Shown one piece after another: positions 48,012-57,279 of a DNA stretch of 64,000 nucleotides. The notes beneath the pieces are model-generated. The model worked only from the letters and a program-made list of their open reading frames with translations, was not told where the DNA came from and made no database searches. The stretch is from Deefgea chitinilytica (GTDB lineage: Bacteria; Pseudomonadota; Gammaproteobacteria; Burkholderiales; Chitinibacteraceae), in contig NZ_WOFE01000007.1 of the NCBI RefSeq assembly GCF_016881405.1, positions 62,001 to 126,000 on the forward strand, written 5' to 3'. Each line of letters opens with the position of its first letter. The first letter of the stretch is position 1. A program made the translations under genes and the position numbers.

Positions 48012-48767
48012 CTACGAATGAATTGCGGCGATTATACCTGTGCCGACCACAGCAATGAGTAGCAATCCGCTTTCGCTGATTTCAATACCCGCGCCAAGGC
48101 AGTCTCCCGTCACACCTCCAATTTTTGCTTTGAGCCACTGTCGATAGGCGACTAAGACCAAAGGCGCAATCAAGAGCACTGGGCTTAAGTAGGCAGATGC
48201 AGTGAGCAAGGTGCTCCACCAGCAGAGCGCCGCATTACGGCTGTTTTTCCACGCAAATTGTTCAGCCATACCCGGCGCTAAAGCGGGCAAGGTTTGCCAA
48301 ATAAATACGCCGCTGCGCGCCCATGCTGGAATCAATAGTAAAGCTGCCCATTGTTGCTGCTTGACGATTAGCATCAATAGCACGAGTTTGATAAGACACT
48401 GAATAATTAGCGATAACACGCCAAAGCTGCCTAAATGCGGATCTTTCAGCACCGCCAAAAATCGTGCAGGATCACGGTGCGCCGCGCCGAGTCCATCGCT
48501 CATGTCGGCTAAACCGTCTAAGTGCAAACCGCCGGTAATCCATGTCCAAAATGCAAGGCCTAAGATGGCAGCAAGCCACGGATCGAGTAGCGCACAGGCG
48601 TAGACGATACCTAATAAAAGCGCGCTAATTACTAGCCCCACCGCAGGAAACCAGCCTACTGATTTAGCTAATAATGAAGGCTCAAAATCATGAATTTGTG
48701 GGGTGGGGATTCGCGTCAAAAATTGTATCGCTAGAATCGGCTCACGCCAGTCAAAAAAGCGTTTCAT
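48012..48767 (-). CDS. cobS: Adenosylcobinamide-GDP ribazoletransferase (cobalamin synthase)
   Basis: Integral-membrane enzyme joining adenosylcobinamide-GDP and alpha-ribazole(-phosphate) in the last part of cobalamin synthesis. The 251 residues include LTRIPTP, the conserved HLDGLADMSDG and GVTGDCLGA near the C-terminus, with about six membrane helices. The start ATG overlaps the cobC stop (ATGA). Confidence 0.95.
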   Translation of the reverse strand: MKRFFDWREPILAIQFLTRIPTPQIHDFEPSLLAKSVGWFPAVGLVISALLLGIVYACALLDPWLAAILGLAFWTWITGGLHLDGLADMSDGLGAAHRDPARFLAVLKDPHLGSFGVLSLIIQCLIKLVLLMLIVKQQQWAALLLIPAWARSGVFIWQTLPALAPGMAEQFAWKNSRNAALCWWSTLLTASAYLSPVLLIAPLVLVAYRQWLKAKIGGVTGDCLGAGIEISESGLLLIAVVGTGIIAAIHS

Positions 48768-49375
48768 GGCGTGTCGGGCAGCGTATTGCTGATGTCGAGC
48801 AACATCGGCGGCCAGTGTTCATCCCACCACAATGTGACACAGCCCGCTGGCGCGAGCCAAAACTGGTTGTGCCGCGTTGCTGGCAAACCCAGTGCTGCAA
48901 GTAAAATTGCTTTGATCGTGCCTTGATGGGCAATCAAAACGCGGTGCTCTGCTTCGCCACTGGCAAACCATGCATTGAGTGCGGTATGGATACGATTAGA
49001 AAACGCAGCCCAGCTTTCACCGTCAGGCAAAGTATGTTGAGCTGGATCTTGTTGCCATAAATCCCAAGCAGTATGTTCCGCTAAACCCCATTCGGACTTG
49101 GCTTTGCCATCGATACTGCCGAAATTCATTTCATTGAACCCGCGCTCTAAATGCACCGCTAGCCCTAATGACATCGCTGCATCCAGTGCAAAATCGGCAC
49201 ACCGCGCTAAGGTTGAACTAGCAATGGCATCGATGGGCTGCGCGGATAATGCTGCCCAGCGTAGATCGAGTTGTTCTCGACCTAAAGATGACAGTGGCGG
49301 ATTACTTTGGCCAAAAATCGCTTCGTTTGCACCTTCTGCCACGCCATGGCGGATTAATGTGAGTCGAAATGCCAT
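48764..49375 (-). CDS. cobC: Histidine phosphatase family protein, probable alpha-ribazole phosphatase
   Basis: A 203-residue phosphoglycerate-mutase-fold phosphatase. The catalytic RHG is in LIRHGVAEG, and the second His is in VLIAHQGTIKA. The position between cobT and cobS supports the CobC assignment (alpha-ribazole-5'-phosphate dephosphorylation), but the family is broad and the substrate rests on context. The start overlaps the cobT stop (TAATG). Confidence 0.85.
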   Translation of the reverse strand: MAFRLTLIRHGVAEGANEAIFGQSNPPLSSLGREQLDLRWAALSAQPIDAIASSTLARCADFALDAAMSLGLAVHLERGFNEMNFGSIDGKAKSEWGLAEHTAWDLWQQDPAQHTLPDGESWAAFSNRIHTALNAWFASGEAEHRVLIAHQGTIKAILLAALGLPATRHNQFWLAPAGCVTLWWDEHWPPMLLDISNTLPDTP

Positions 49376-50421
49376 TACATCGCACCCGCTGCAACGCCGG
49401 CTTCAGTAAAGGTTGCCATTTCACGGTGTAAAGTGAGCGCCGATTGAATGATGGGCAACGCCAGCGCCGCGCCACTGGCTTCGCCAAGGCGTAGGCCTAA
49501 ATCCAATACCGGAGTCAAATCGAGCGCTGCCAAGGCGCGACGATGACCTTGTTCTTGTGAAGCGTGACTAGCGAGCAGCCAGTCGCCCACCGCAGGATTG
49601 GCGCGCACGGCAACCAAGGCGGCGGCGGTAGTAATAAAGCCATCGAGTAGCACCGGAATTCCGGCTTCAGCCGCTGCAGTATAAAACCCTGCCAGCGCTG
49701 CGATTTCCAGCCCGCCTACTTCGCGCAGCCAATCGTGCGCGCTGACTGCGCCAGCCGCTCTGGCGCGCTGTAATGCGTCTTTGACGACTTGGATTTTATG
49801 CGCGTGTGCAGTGGCTTGAATGCCGGTGCCGAGCCCCACGATGTCTTCAGGCGCGGCATCAGTGAGAGCGCAAATTAACGCTGCCGCTGATGTGGTATTG
49901 GCGATGCCCATTTCGCCGCCGATGAGCAGATTTTTGCCCAGCTCGGCACCATGCATGGCGCTACCAACGCCAATTTGCCAAGCTTTATGCATTTGGGCTT
50001 CGCTCATCGCCGCGGTAACGCGCAGGTTTGCGGTTCCCGCGCAAACTGGGCTGCGAAATAGCTTGCCGTGTACGCTGTTGCTAGGGGTCGGATAATCACT
50101 TTTGACGCCAACATCGACAATGCTCAATGAAATCTGATTTTCCCGCGCCAGTACGCTAATCGCCGCGCCGCCGTGCATAAAGTTAGTCACCATTTGTGCG
50201 GTCACTTCGGCAGGAAAAGCCGATACGCCTTCTGCGGCGACCCCATGGTCAGCGGCAAAGACGCAAATCGCTGCTTGCAGTCGCTTTGGGATGGCGTTGC
50301 CGCTTCGTCCTGCAAACCAAATGGCAATATCTTCAAGTCGCCCCAAGCTGCCCATCGGTTTGGTCAGTTGGCTTTGGCGCTCTTGCGCTGCGTGTAGAGC
50401 TTGAGGGTTGATGGCTTTCAT
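49375..50421 (-). CDS. cobT: Nicotinate-nucleotide--dimethylbenzimidazole phosphoribosyltransferase
   Basis: Makes alpha-ribazole-5'-phosphate, the lower-ligand nucleotide of cobalamin. The 348-residue length is normal. Signatures: KPMGSLGRLEDIA, FAADHGVAAEGVSAFP, GEMGIANTTSAA, and the catalytic Glu region LGLRLGEASGAAL near residue 315. First gene of cobT-cobC-cobS. The 106-bp upstream region has no recognisable cobalamin riboswitch. Confidence 0.96.
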   Translation of the reverse strand: MKAINPQALHAAQERQSQLTKPMGSLGRLEDIAIWFAGRSGNAIPKRLQAAICVFAADHGVAAEGVSAFPAEVTAQMVTNFMHGGAAISVLARENQISLSIVDVGVKSDYPTPSNSVHGKLFRSPVCAGTANLRVTAAMSEAQMHKAWQIGVGSAMHGAELGKNLLIGGEMGIANTTSAAALICALTDAAPEDIVGLGTGIQATAHAHKIQVVKDALQRARAAGAVSAHDWLREVGGLEIAALAGFYTAAAEAGIPVLLDGFITTAAALVAVRANPAVGDWLLASHASQEQGHRRALAALDLTPVLDLGLRLGEASGAALALPIIQSALTLHREMATFTEAGVAAGAM

Positions 50422-50527
50422 GATGAGCTTCCCGTTCAGAATCGCTCGACTCTAACGGCTGATTGCGGCGGGAGCAAGTGCAGTGATAAGAAATTAAGGC
50501 AAATCAGCTGAGTGAAACTGTAAAAGG

Positions 50528-51139
50528 CTAGATGCTCATCGGCAGTGAGGCAGGGGAGGCTTCAATCCGGTCAATGCCCAGCTGTTTGGCTGCTTGGAGC
50601 GCGGTATCTGCGGCAACTAGGATGTCTTCTAGTGTTTCGGTTTCGGTGCTGAGCGCCGCTAAACCAATCGTAATTGAGACATAAAATTCTTCTTGGTTTT
50701 CTAGTTGTACGGGCTGCTTTTTGACCAGTTTGCGTAAACGCTCGGCGACTACCATGGCGCCTTTATAATCGGTATCGGGTAAGACCAGCGCGACTTCTTC
50801 GCCGGAATAGCGGCCAACCAAGTCAAAATCGCGTACCGAGCCCAGCGCGCATTCAGCTAACCGCTTGAGTGCCAAGTCGCCAGCATGTAGACCGTACTTG
50901 GCGTTGATGTCCGCACAATGATCCATATCGGCAATTAGAACCGCCATTTTGTGTAGGCTGCGCTGCGCGCGATTGACTTCACGCTCGGATAGCGCGAACA
51001 AGTGTGGGCGTTGGTACAAACCGGTCAGCGGATCGCGCAATTGTTCTTCGGCTAATTCATGGCGCAATTGCCTGACTCTGATGGTTTGTAGAATCAAGCC
51101 TATGGCTAAGCCAATGCATAAAAAAATAAGCAGCGACAT
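50528..51139 (-). CDS. GGDEF-domain protein with altered signature (SGEEV)
   Basis: A 203-residue protein with one N-terminal membrane helix (about 2-20) and a GGDEF domain (about 36-195: RDPLTGLYQRP, DMDHCADINAKYG, VALVLPDT). The signature loop reads S112-G-E-E-V116 in place of GG(D/E)EF, and the usual F-K after the metal Asp is C-A. Whether it makes cyclic di-GMP is uncertain. It is divergent from waaC and 106 bp upstream of cobT. Confidence 0.85.
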   Translation of the reverse strand: MSLLIFLCIGLAIGLILQTIRVRQLRHELAEEQLRDPLTGLYQRPHLFALSEREVNRAQRSLHKMAVLIADMDHCADINAKYGLHAGDLALKRLAECALGSVRDFDLVGRYSGEEVALVLPDTDYKGAMVVAERLRKLVKKQPVQLENQEEFYVSITIGLAALSTETETLEDILVAADTALQAAKQLGIDRIEASPASLPMSI

Positions 51140-51251
51140 TGATGATAAGCCTCGGTTCTATTTGGTGTTTTTTTGATATTAGACTCTTTTATGCTAAGGG
51201 CTAGTGCTGCTTTGTTATGAAAGGTTATTTTGTCCCTGATAGAATAGGCAA

Positions 51252-52211
51252 ATGCAAAAAATACTTATTGTTCGCCTGTCATCGATGGGCGATGTAATTC
51301 ATCAAATGCCAGCGATTACTGACTTGGCGCGCGCTTTTCCAGATGCCGTGATTGATTGGGTGGTCGAAGAGGGGTTTGCCGAGTTGCCGCGGCTGCATCC
51401 TGCGATTCGGCGCGTCATTCCGGTGGCGTTGCGCCGTTGGCGGAAAGCGCCGTTGGCGGCGGCGACGCGTGAAGAATGGGCCAAGTTCAAAATTGAGTTG
51501 CGCGCTTGCCGTTACGATTTGATTTTGGATGCACAAGGTTTGCTCAAAAGTGCCGCCGTGGCACGGATGACCTGCGGCCCTGTGGCTGGGTTTGATCGAC
51601 ATTCGTGTCGTGAACCATTGGCGAGCTTTGCTTATCACCGCAGCTATCCGATTGCCAAAAGCCTGCATGCGATTGAACGCAATCGCCGTTTGACGGCTGC
51701 AGCCAATGGTTATTCGCTGCTGGGTGCGATGGACTATGGTTTGAAAGTACCCTTGCAAGAATTACCTTGGCTGGGCGATGCGCCGTATGTGGTGATGTTG
51801 ACGGCAACTAGCCGTGCCGATAAAGAATGGCCTGAGTCGCACTGGATTGAGTTGGCGCAGCGTTGTATCGCAGATGGGATGCGCCCTGTGTTTCCGTGGG
51901 GCAGCGAGGCCGAATTGCAGCGCGCCCAGCGCTTGGCCGCTGCACTGCCGTCGGCGATTGTGGCTCCAAAATTGAGCCTCACCGATGCGGCGATGCTGCT
52001 GGCAGGCAGTCGAATTGTCGTTGGCGTTGATACGGGTTTGGCGCATCTGGCGGCTGCAGTGGCGGTACCGGTGGTGGCGATTTTCTGCGCGTCCGAGCCG
52101 GAGCTCACTGGCGTGCGTGCTGCGACGTTCGCTTTGAACTTGGGCGGCAATGGCACACCACCAAGCGTAGAGCAAGTCTGGGATGCGGTACAGTCTGGGC
52201 GTTTGCCGTGA
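51252..52211 (+). CDS. waaC: Lipopolysaccharide heptosyltransferase I (WaaC)
   Basis: Adds the first L-glycero-D-manno-heptose to Kdo of the inner core. A 319-residue GT9 enzyme: ILIVRLSSMGDVIHQMPA at the start, DAQGLLKSA, and the nucleotide-sugar site GVDTGLAHLAAAVAVPVVA. The stop overlaps the GTG of waaA (GTGA). WaaC rather than WaaF is favoured by VIDWVVEEGFAELP and the pairing with waaA. Confidence 0.92.
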   Translation: MQKILIVRLSSMGDVIHQMPAITDLARAFPDAVIDWVVEEGFAELPRLHPAIRRVIPVALRRWRKAPLAAATREEWAKFKIELRACRYDLILDAQGLLKSAAVARMTCGPVAGFDRHSCREPLASFAYHRSYPIAKSLHAIERNRRLTAAANGYSLLGAMDYGLKVPLQELPWLGDAPYVVMLTATSRADKEWPESHWIELAQRCIADGMRPVFPWGSEAELQRAQRLAAALPSAIVAPKLSLTDAAMLLAGSRIVVGVDTGLAHLAAAVAVPVVAIFCASEPELTGVRAATFALNLGGNGTPPSVEQVWDAVQSGRLP

Positions 52212-53494
52212 TCGCTCGTGGTTTGTATCGGCTGTTGCTATGGCTGGTGTTTCCGCTGATTTGGCTGTACTTACTCAAGCGCAGTAAAAAGCAGCCAGAA
52301 TATCGCGATTTCTGGTTGGAAAGGCTGGGGTATTACTCGCTAGCTATTAAGCAGCAATTCCTGCAGTCAAATACATCCCCGGTTTGGCTGCACGCTGTTT
52401 CTGTTGGTGAAATGCGCGCCAGTGCGCCTGTTATTGCGGCGCTGCGCCAGCTCTATCCGACACGCCCCTTGTTGCTGACCTGCATGACACCGACAGGGCG
52501 CGCCACCGCGCAGGAATTATTCGGTGCTTTCGCGACGATTGTGTATCTGCCTTACGATTATCCATCGGCGATGCGTCGCTTTTTATGCACGTTTCAGCCG
52601 CAATGCGGTGTGGTGATGGAAACCGAAATCTGGCCTAATTTAATCCATGAATGTGCCGATGCGGGTATTCCGCTGGTGCTGGCTAATGCGCGGCTCTCAG
52701 AGAAATCTTATCGGGGTTATCAAAAAGCACGCGCCTTAATTCGCCCGGCAATGGCGCGCTGGGCGAACGTACTGGCACAAGCACCAGCCGATGCTGCGCG
52801 CTTGGCGCAGCTCGGTGCGATTGCGCCGCAAGTGATGGGCTCGGTGAAGTTTGATAATCAAATTGATTTGGCGAAAGTCGAGCTAGGTCAGCAATGGCGT
52901 TCGCAGTTTGCGAGCCGTCGCGTGGTGTTATTGGCGTCGAGTCGTGATGGCGAAGAAGCTGAGTTTCTCGCGCAATGGCGCGGGCTATTTACGCAGCAAG
53001 TGCCGCTGCTGATCATTGTGCCGCGTCATCCACAGCGTTTCGATGCAGTGGCGGATTTAATCGCCAACCAAGGCTTTAGCGTGCTTCGCCGTAGCCAATG
53101 GCAGAGCGAGACGGTGGTCGCAGCCGATATACTGTTGGGCGACAGTATGGGGGAAATGCTGGCTTGGTTTTCGGCTGCCGATATCACCGTGATGGGTGGT
53201 TCTTTGTTGCCATTTGGTAGCCAAAATTTTATTGAAGCGTGCGCAGTAGGCTGCCCGGTTTTATTGGGGCCTCACACGTATAATTTTGCCGCCGCAGCTG
53301 AAGCGGCGCTGGCCGAAGGCGCGGCGTGGCAAGGTCAGTCGCTGGCCGATGTGATGGTAAAAATCCCAAAACTACTTAATGACGCCAACGAGCGGGAACC
53401 AATGCGCCGCGCCGGCATCCAATTTGCCCAAGCGCATCGGGGAGCGACTACGCAATTAATGCGCCACTTGGCGGAGTTTCTGTCTCCTCAGTAA
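52208..53494 (+). CDS. waaA: 3-deoxy-D-manno-octulosonic acid (Kdo) transferase
   Basis: Transfers Kdo from CMP-Kdo to lipid A precursor (GT30). The 428-residue product has an N-terminal membrane anchor (LLLWLVFPLIWLYLL), the catalytic region HAVSVGEMRASAPVI, METEIWPNL, and the CMP-Kdo site VMGGSLLPFGSQNFIEAC. It starts at GTG 52208 inside the waaC stop, so translation is coupled. Confidence 0.95.
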   Translation: MIARGLYRLLLWLVFPLIWLYLLKRSKKQPEYRDFWLERLGYYSLAIKQQFLQSNTSPVWLHAVSVGEMRASAPVIAALRQLYPTRPLLLTCMTPTGRATAQELFGAFATIVYLPYDYPSAMRRFLCTFQPQCGVVMETEIWPNLIHECADAGIPLVLANARLSEKSYRGYQKARALIRPAMARWANVLAQAPADAARLAQLGAIAPQVMGSVKFDNQIDLAKVELGQQWRSQFASRRVVLLASSRDGEEAEFLAQWRGLFTQQVPLLIIVPRHPQRFDAVADLIANQGFSVLRRSQWQSETVVAADILLGDSMGEMLAWFSAADITVMGGSLLPFGSQNFIEACAVGCPVLLGPHTYNFAAAAEAALAEGAAWQGQSLADVMVKIPKLLNDANEREPMRRAGIQFAQAHRGATTQLMRHLAEFLSPQ

Positions 53495-53629
53495 TTTCTT
53501 TGTTAGTTTTCGTGCAAAAATTTTTCGGCAAGGCGAAATCATGATGCAGAAAAACTGTTGTTTATCGACTTAGCCAATTTCTCGATGCGATGATTTTTAC
53601 ATAGCGCCAATCAGGCGAAGGGGCTGGTT

Positions 53630-54082
53630 TTGCCTAACAGTAATCAATTATCGATCGACCATACCAACGACCGTGGCTGGTATTTACTCTTTGCCTGCTG
53701 GCTAATTGCAGCGAGCGGCACCTTGGGCAGCTTGTTTTTTAGCGAAGTGATGCAGATTCCACCATGCGTTTTGTGCTGGTATCAGCGGATTGCGATGTAT
53801 CCCTTGTTGCTGATTTTTAGCTTCGCCTTATTCCCATTTGACCCACGCTGTACGCGCTATGCCTTGCCGTTGGCGGTGATGGGCTGGCTGCTCGCCTTCT
53901 TTCATTTGCTGATTTACAGCGGTGTGATTCCTGAATCCATGCAGCCCTGCACGACTGAAGTGTCGTGCGCCAAAATTGATTTGGAACTGATTGGCTTTAT
54001 CACTATCCCATTGATGTCGGTTGCGGCGTTTTCGCTGCTGATTGGCTTGCTTTTAATGATTGCGAGAGGAAAGAAGAAATGA
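53630..54082 (+). CDS. DsbB/BdbC-like disulfide bond formation protein
   Basis: A four-helix inner-membrane quinone-linked oxidoreductase, 150 residues, that would reoxidise its DsbA partner. The start is TTG 53630, with AAGGGG six bases upstream; no ATG fits. The redox pairs are C46-V-L-C49 (PPCVLCWYQR) and C107/C113 in the second periplasmic loop. The gene overlaps the next one by ATGA, indicating a dedicated pair. Confidence 0.85.
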   Translation: MPNSNQLSIDHTNDRGWYLLFACWLIAASGTLGSLFFSEVMQIPPCVLCWYQRIAMYPLLLIFSFALFPFDPRCTRYALPLAVMGWLLAFFHLLIYSGVIPESMQPCTTEVSCAKIDLELIGFITIPLMSVAAFSLLIGLLLMIARGKKK

Positions 54083-54735
54083 AGCGTTCACTGATGGTGG
54101 TGACGAGTTTGGTGGCGATGTTGGCTTTATTTGCAATTGGTGCGGTGATTTATACGCAGCAAAGCGCCGCGAGTTCGCAGCAAGTGGCGATAGAAAACAG
54201 CGCGGCGCTGAGCCGATTTTCATCGGTGACGTATGGTTCAAACGAGGCCAAAGTGCATATTGTTGAATTTATGGATCCGGCTTGTGAAGCCTGCCGTGCG
54301 TTTTATCCGTATGTGAAAAACATCATCAATCAGCATCCGGGCAAAATCAAATTAACGGTGCGCTACGCCAATTTTCATCAAGGCTCCGATTATGTGGCGC
54401 AAGTATTAGAGGCGGCGCGAGCGCAAGATAAATATTGGCCGGCACTCGAAGCCCTGTTGGCGACGCAAGATCAATGGACCAGCCATCATGCGCCAGCGCC
54501 AGAAACGGTGTGGAAGTATTTGGGCAATTTAGGGCTCAATTTTGAGCAAATGCAGAAGGATATGAATGATCCGAAAGTGCTGGCGGTGCTTGAGCAAGAT
54601 CGCGCAGATGCACAAGCTTTGCAAATCAGTAAAACGCCGTCATTTTTTGTGAATGGAAAACCGTTGATCAAGTTTGGTTACGAAGAGTTAGCGCAATTGA
54701 TTCAGGGTGAATTGAAAGCGGCCTATCCAAACTAA
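54079..54735 (+). CDS. DsbA-like thioredoxin-fold protein
   Basis: A 218-residue membrane-anchored (helix 5-25) thiol oxidoreductase. The active site is C69-E-A-C72 (MDPACEACRAFYP) and the cis-Pro loop is KTPSFFVNG. The dipeptide E-A differs from P-H of the DsbA at 588-1238, implying different redox properties. It is translationally coupled to the DsbB-like gene. It belongs to the DsbA/BdbD group found beside BdbC-type partners. Confidence 0.87.
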   Translation: MKRSLMVVTSLVAMLALFAIGAVIYTQQSAASSQQVAIENSAALSRFSSVTYGSNEAKVHIVEFMDPACEACRAFYPYVKNIINQHPGKIKLTVRYANFHQGSDYVAQVLEAARAQDKYWPALEALLATQDQWTSHHAPAPETVWKYLGNLGLNFEQMQKDMNDPKVLAVLEQDRADAQALQISKTPSFFVNGKPLIKFGYEELAQLIQGELKAAYPN

Positions 54736-54765
54736 ATGACTCACGCGATTCATCGCAAGTGAGCT

Positions 54766-55641
54766 TTAAGGCTTCTTGTGATGAACCGCTAGCCCGTAAA
54801 TGAGCAAACCGAACAAAATCAGCCCAGTGCCGATCAATTCATCACGGTGAAACGCCTCGTGATTCAAGACATTGCCCAACCACAGTGAAGTGACTGGCGT
54901 AATCAGCGAAATCAGCGCGACGCTGATCGGGCGACATTCACGAATCAGCCAGTAGTACAGACTAAACGCCAGTACCGAACCCAGACTTGCCAGATAGACC
55001 ACCGCCGCCGCTGAGCGTAGCGGCAAGGCATCTATGAGCGGCGCGCCACTCAGCCACCAAATCAGCGCGCAAATCGCCGTGCCTATCGTTAACGCGCCGG
55101 CATTGACCGCGACGGGCGATTGCCCTTGCGCGTGAACTTTGAGCAAGACCGCCGCGCCCGATTGCACAATTGCACTGAGTAGTAGCGCGCCAAGGCCGTA
55201 AAATCCATCAGGCGTAAGGCTTAGTTTTTGACCGAAAATGACGACTAAGCCTGCAAATCCGACCGCAATCGCTAGATATTCCAGTGTTTGAAGTGGTGTT
55301 TTCAAAATCCAGCGCGAAAACATTGCGGTTGCCAATGGAATTAAACCATACACGACGGCGACCATGCCTGAGCTAATGTATTGCGCCGCCCAGAAGGTAC
55401 CGAGCATCGAGAGCGCGCTGGCGCTGCCAGCAATCACATAAACGCGTAAATCACCACGCTGCAAGGGGAGCGATTGTCGCCGCCATGCCAAGACACTCAA
55501 AGCTAATAGGGCGGCCAGCCCAAAGCGCCCGAGTAAAGCCAAGCTAAACGGCAATCCCATTACCGCCCATTTAATCCCTAGCGCAGTGGTTGACCAGACC
55601 AGAATCAGCGTTAAATAAGCGGATGAAATATGCGGATTCAT
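54766..55641 (-). CDS. EamA/DMT superfamily transporter
   Basis: A 291-residue inner-membrane protein with ten predicted helices in two EamA repeats (SAYLTLILVWSTTALGIKW; SPVAVNAGALTIGTAICALI). The substrate is unknown; relatives export amino acids or metabolites. It ends the five-gene overlapping run; its ATG overlaps the stop of the PliI-like gene (ATGA). Confidence 0.9.
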   Translation of the reverse strand: MNPHISSAYLTLILVWSTTALGIKWAVMGLPFSLALLGRFGLAALLALSVLAWRRQSLPLQRGDLRVYVIAGSASALSMLGTFWAAQYISSGMVAVVYGLIPLATAMFSRWILKTPLQTLEYLAIAVGFAGLVVIFGQKLSLTPDGFYGLGALLLSAIVQSGAAVLLKVHAQGQSPVAVNAGALTIGTAICALIWWLSGAPLIDALPLRSAAAVVYLASLGSVLAFSLYYWLIRECRPISVALISLITPVTSLWLGNVLNHEAFHRDELIGTGLILFGLLIYGLAVHHKKP

Positions 55642-56090
55642 TTTTTTCTAGCGAGCTGTTTGAGTTCAGCCACGGGGTCGTCTTTGGGGCCTAAATCGCT
55701 AATCGATTGAATACGCTTCAGGGTTTTATTTTGCCAGCTAAATACATCGGCACTGAGGTAACCCCCGCTACCGGCCGAGCGCATAATGACGACGACTTCG
55801 CCGGCGCCATCACCGTTTAAATCCGTATTGATGACGCGCTCGATTGCCCCATCGCGCGGGTAAATTTGCCCCGTGATAAAGTCATCCAAGGGGAAATCTG
55901 GATTGGCACCACCGTAGAGACGAATCGCATAACTGCCGATGCTGCGCGGCTCGTTTTCGCCTTCCGCCACTTGAATGATGCTGCGATTATCAGGCAATTG
56001 AACTTGTTTGATAAAGCGGGGTATTTCTGCATAAGCATTCAAGGATAAAGTGTAGATGCATATACTGCGCATTATTGATTGAAGAGTCAT
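55638..56090 (-). CDS. Probable periplasmic I-type lysozyme inhibitor (PliI-like)
   Basis: A 150-residue exported protein with signal peptide to about SLNAYA. The mature part has VAEGENEPRSIGSYAIRLY, PDFPLDDFITGQIYPRDG and RSAGSGGYLSADVFSW, segments I associate with the PliI family. Such inhibitors protect bacteria from invertebrate lysozymes. It is coupled to genes on both sides by ATGA overlaps. The family call is from memory of the motif and is moderate. Confidence 0.65.
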   Translation of the reverse strand: MTLQSIMRSICIYTLSLNAYAEIPRFIKQVQLPDNRSIIQVAEGENEPRSIGSYAIRLYGGANPDFPLDDFITGQIYPRDGAIERVINTDLNGDGAGEVVVIMRSAGSGGYLSADVFSWQNKTLKRIQSISDLGPKDDPVAELKQLARKK

Positions 56091-56485
56091 TCTGGATAAT
56101 CCGCTAACACGGCAACACCCGCCGCACTTTGATAGATGCCCAGCAAAGTCGAGCTAGAGACTATGCCAAGTCCAAGAATAAACGTCATCGCGAGTAAGCT
56201 CTGCGTGGTTTCGCTCAGTGAAAAAGAATTGTTGCTGGCAGGTTTGGGCTGCCAATGCTGCATAATTTGCGCCAAGCTTTTTTGATAGGCTTGCGGCGTA
56301 CCGTCGCACGCCATGCGGACATCATCGGCAAATGGGCTGGTCTCGATTTCGTTGCGTTGCACTTGGCCGTGTTGTTGCTCAATCCACGCCGCCAAAGCCT
56401 TGCTCGCCGCAATACATTCTGCGGGGGGCGTGCTCGCGTGCGCCAGCGCGCTGCCCACTAACAGCAAGCTGGCGAGCCATTTCAC
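56087..56485 (-). CDS. Hypothetical exported membrane protein
   Basis: A 132-residue protein from GTG 56485, which has GGAG six bases upstream and overlaps the stop of the TauE gene (GTGA); a longer reading to 56575 lacks such support. The signal peptide is VKWLASLLLVGSALAHA (V read as Met). A region with two Cys (AECIAASK, RMACDGT) precedes a C-terminal membrane helix (LLAMTFILGLGIVSSSTLLG). No family is recognised. Confidence 0.65.
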   Translation of the reverse strand: MKWLASLLLVGSALAHASTPPAECIAASKALAAWIEQQHGQVQRNEIETSPFADDVRMACDGTPQAYQKSLAQIMQHWQPKPASNNSFSLSETTQSLLAMTFILGLGIVSSSTLLGIYQSAAGVAVLADYPE

Positions 56486-57279
56486 AGCAGGCTCCACAGC
56501 ATTTTGCTCGCTAAAATAATTAATAACGCCGCAAAGCACTTTTTGAGCACCGGTACCGGTAGTCGGTGCGCACAAATCGCGCCGACTTTGGCCATCGGAA
56601 AACTAGCTAGCACGATGCTGAATAATGCGGGTAAATACACATAGCCCAAACTGCCTTGCGGTAAGGCGGGAACTGACCAGCCACTAACGATAAATCCGAC
56701 CGCACCGGCAATCGCAATTGGAATGCCAACGGCGGACGAAGTGCCAATCGCTGTTTTAACCGGGACGTTGCAACTGCTCATAAATGGTACTGACAAAGAA
56801 CCGCCGCCAATCCCCACCCAGCTCGACAACAGGCCAATCACGCCACCAGCGACATTCATGCCGATGATTTTCGGCAGTTGTCGTGTTGGTTTGGGTTTGA
56901 GATCGAGTAGCATTTGCGCGGCGACGAAATAGGCAAAAACAATAAAAATACACTGCAAATAAAACGTAGAAATGAATCCGGCAATTTGCGCGCCGATAAA
57001 GGTGCCGAGCACAATCCCCGGTGTAATTTGGCGCACCACATCCCAACGCACCGCACCTTTTTGCTGATGCGCGCGCACGCTGGCTGCGCCAGTGAAAATA
57101 ATCGTCGCGAGTGAAGTGCCAATCGCTAAATGTTGCTGCTGCTCAGGAATCAAGCCAATTAAGTGAAAGACCCACAGCAGCGCAGGCACGATTACCAAAC
57201 CGCCACCAACGCCGAGTAATCCTGCTAAAAATCCAGCGACTAAGCCAACGGCGAGGCAAGCCAGGATAGCTGTTAGCAT
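56482..57279 (-). CDS. Sulfite exporter TauE/SafE family protein
   Basis: A 265-residue inner-membrane protein with about eight helices in two repeats: GLVAGFLAGLLGVGGGLVIV and SSWVGIGGGSLSVPFM. The ATG at 57279 overlaps the end of the EVE gene by seven bases. The family moves sulfite, sulfonates or other organic anions; the substrate here is not known. Confidence 0.9.
   Translation of the reverse strand: MLTAILACLAVGLVAGFLAGLLGVGGGLVIVPALLWVFHLIGLIPEQQQHLAIGTSLATIIFTGAASVRAHQQKGAVRWDVVRQITPGIVLGTFIGAQIAGFISTFYLQCIFIVFAYFVAAQMLLDLKPKPTRQLPKIIGMNVAGGVIGLLSSWVGIGGGSLSVPFMSSCNVPVKTAIGTSSAVGIPIAIAGAVGFIVSGWSVPALPQGSLGYVYLPALFSIVLASFPMAKVGAICAHRLPVPVLKKCFAALLIILASKMLWSLL

Noticed and set aside
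50422-50527. Cobalamin riboswitch upstream of cobT
   Set aside because: Read on the minus strand, the 106 bp lack the conserved B12-box and have no suitable fold; the region is also too short.
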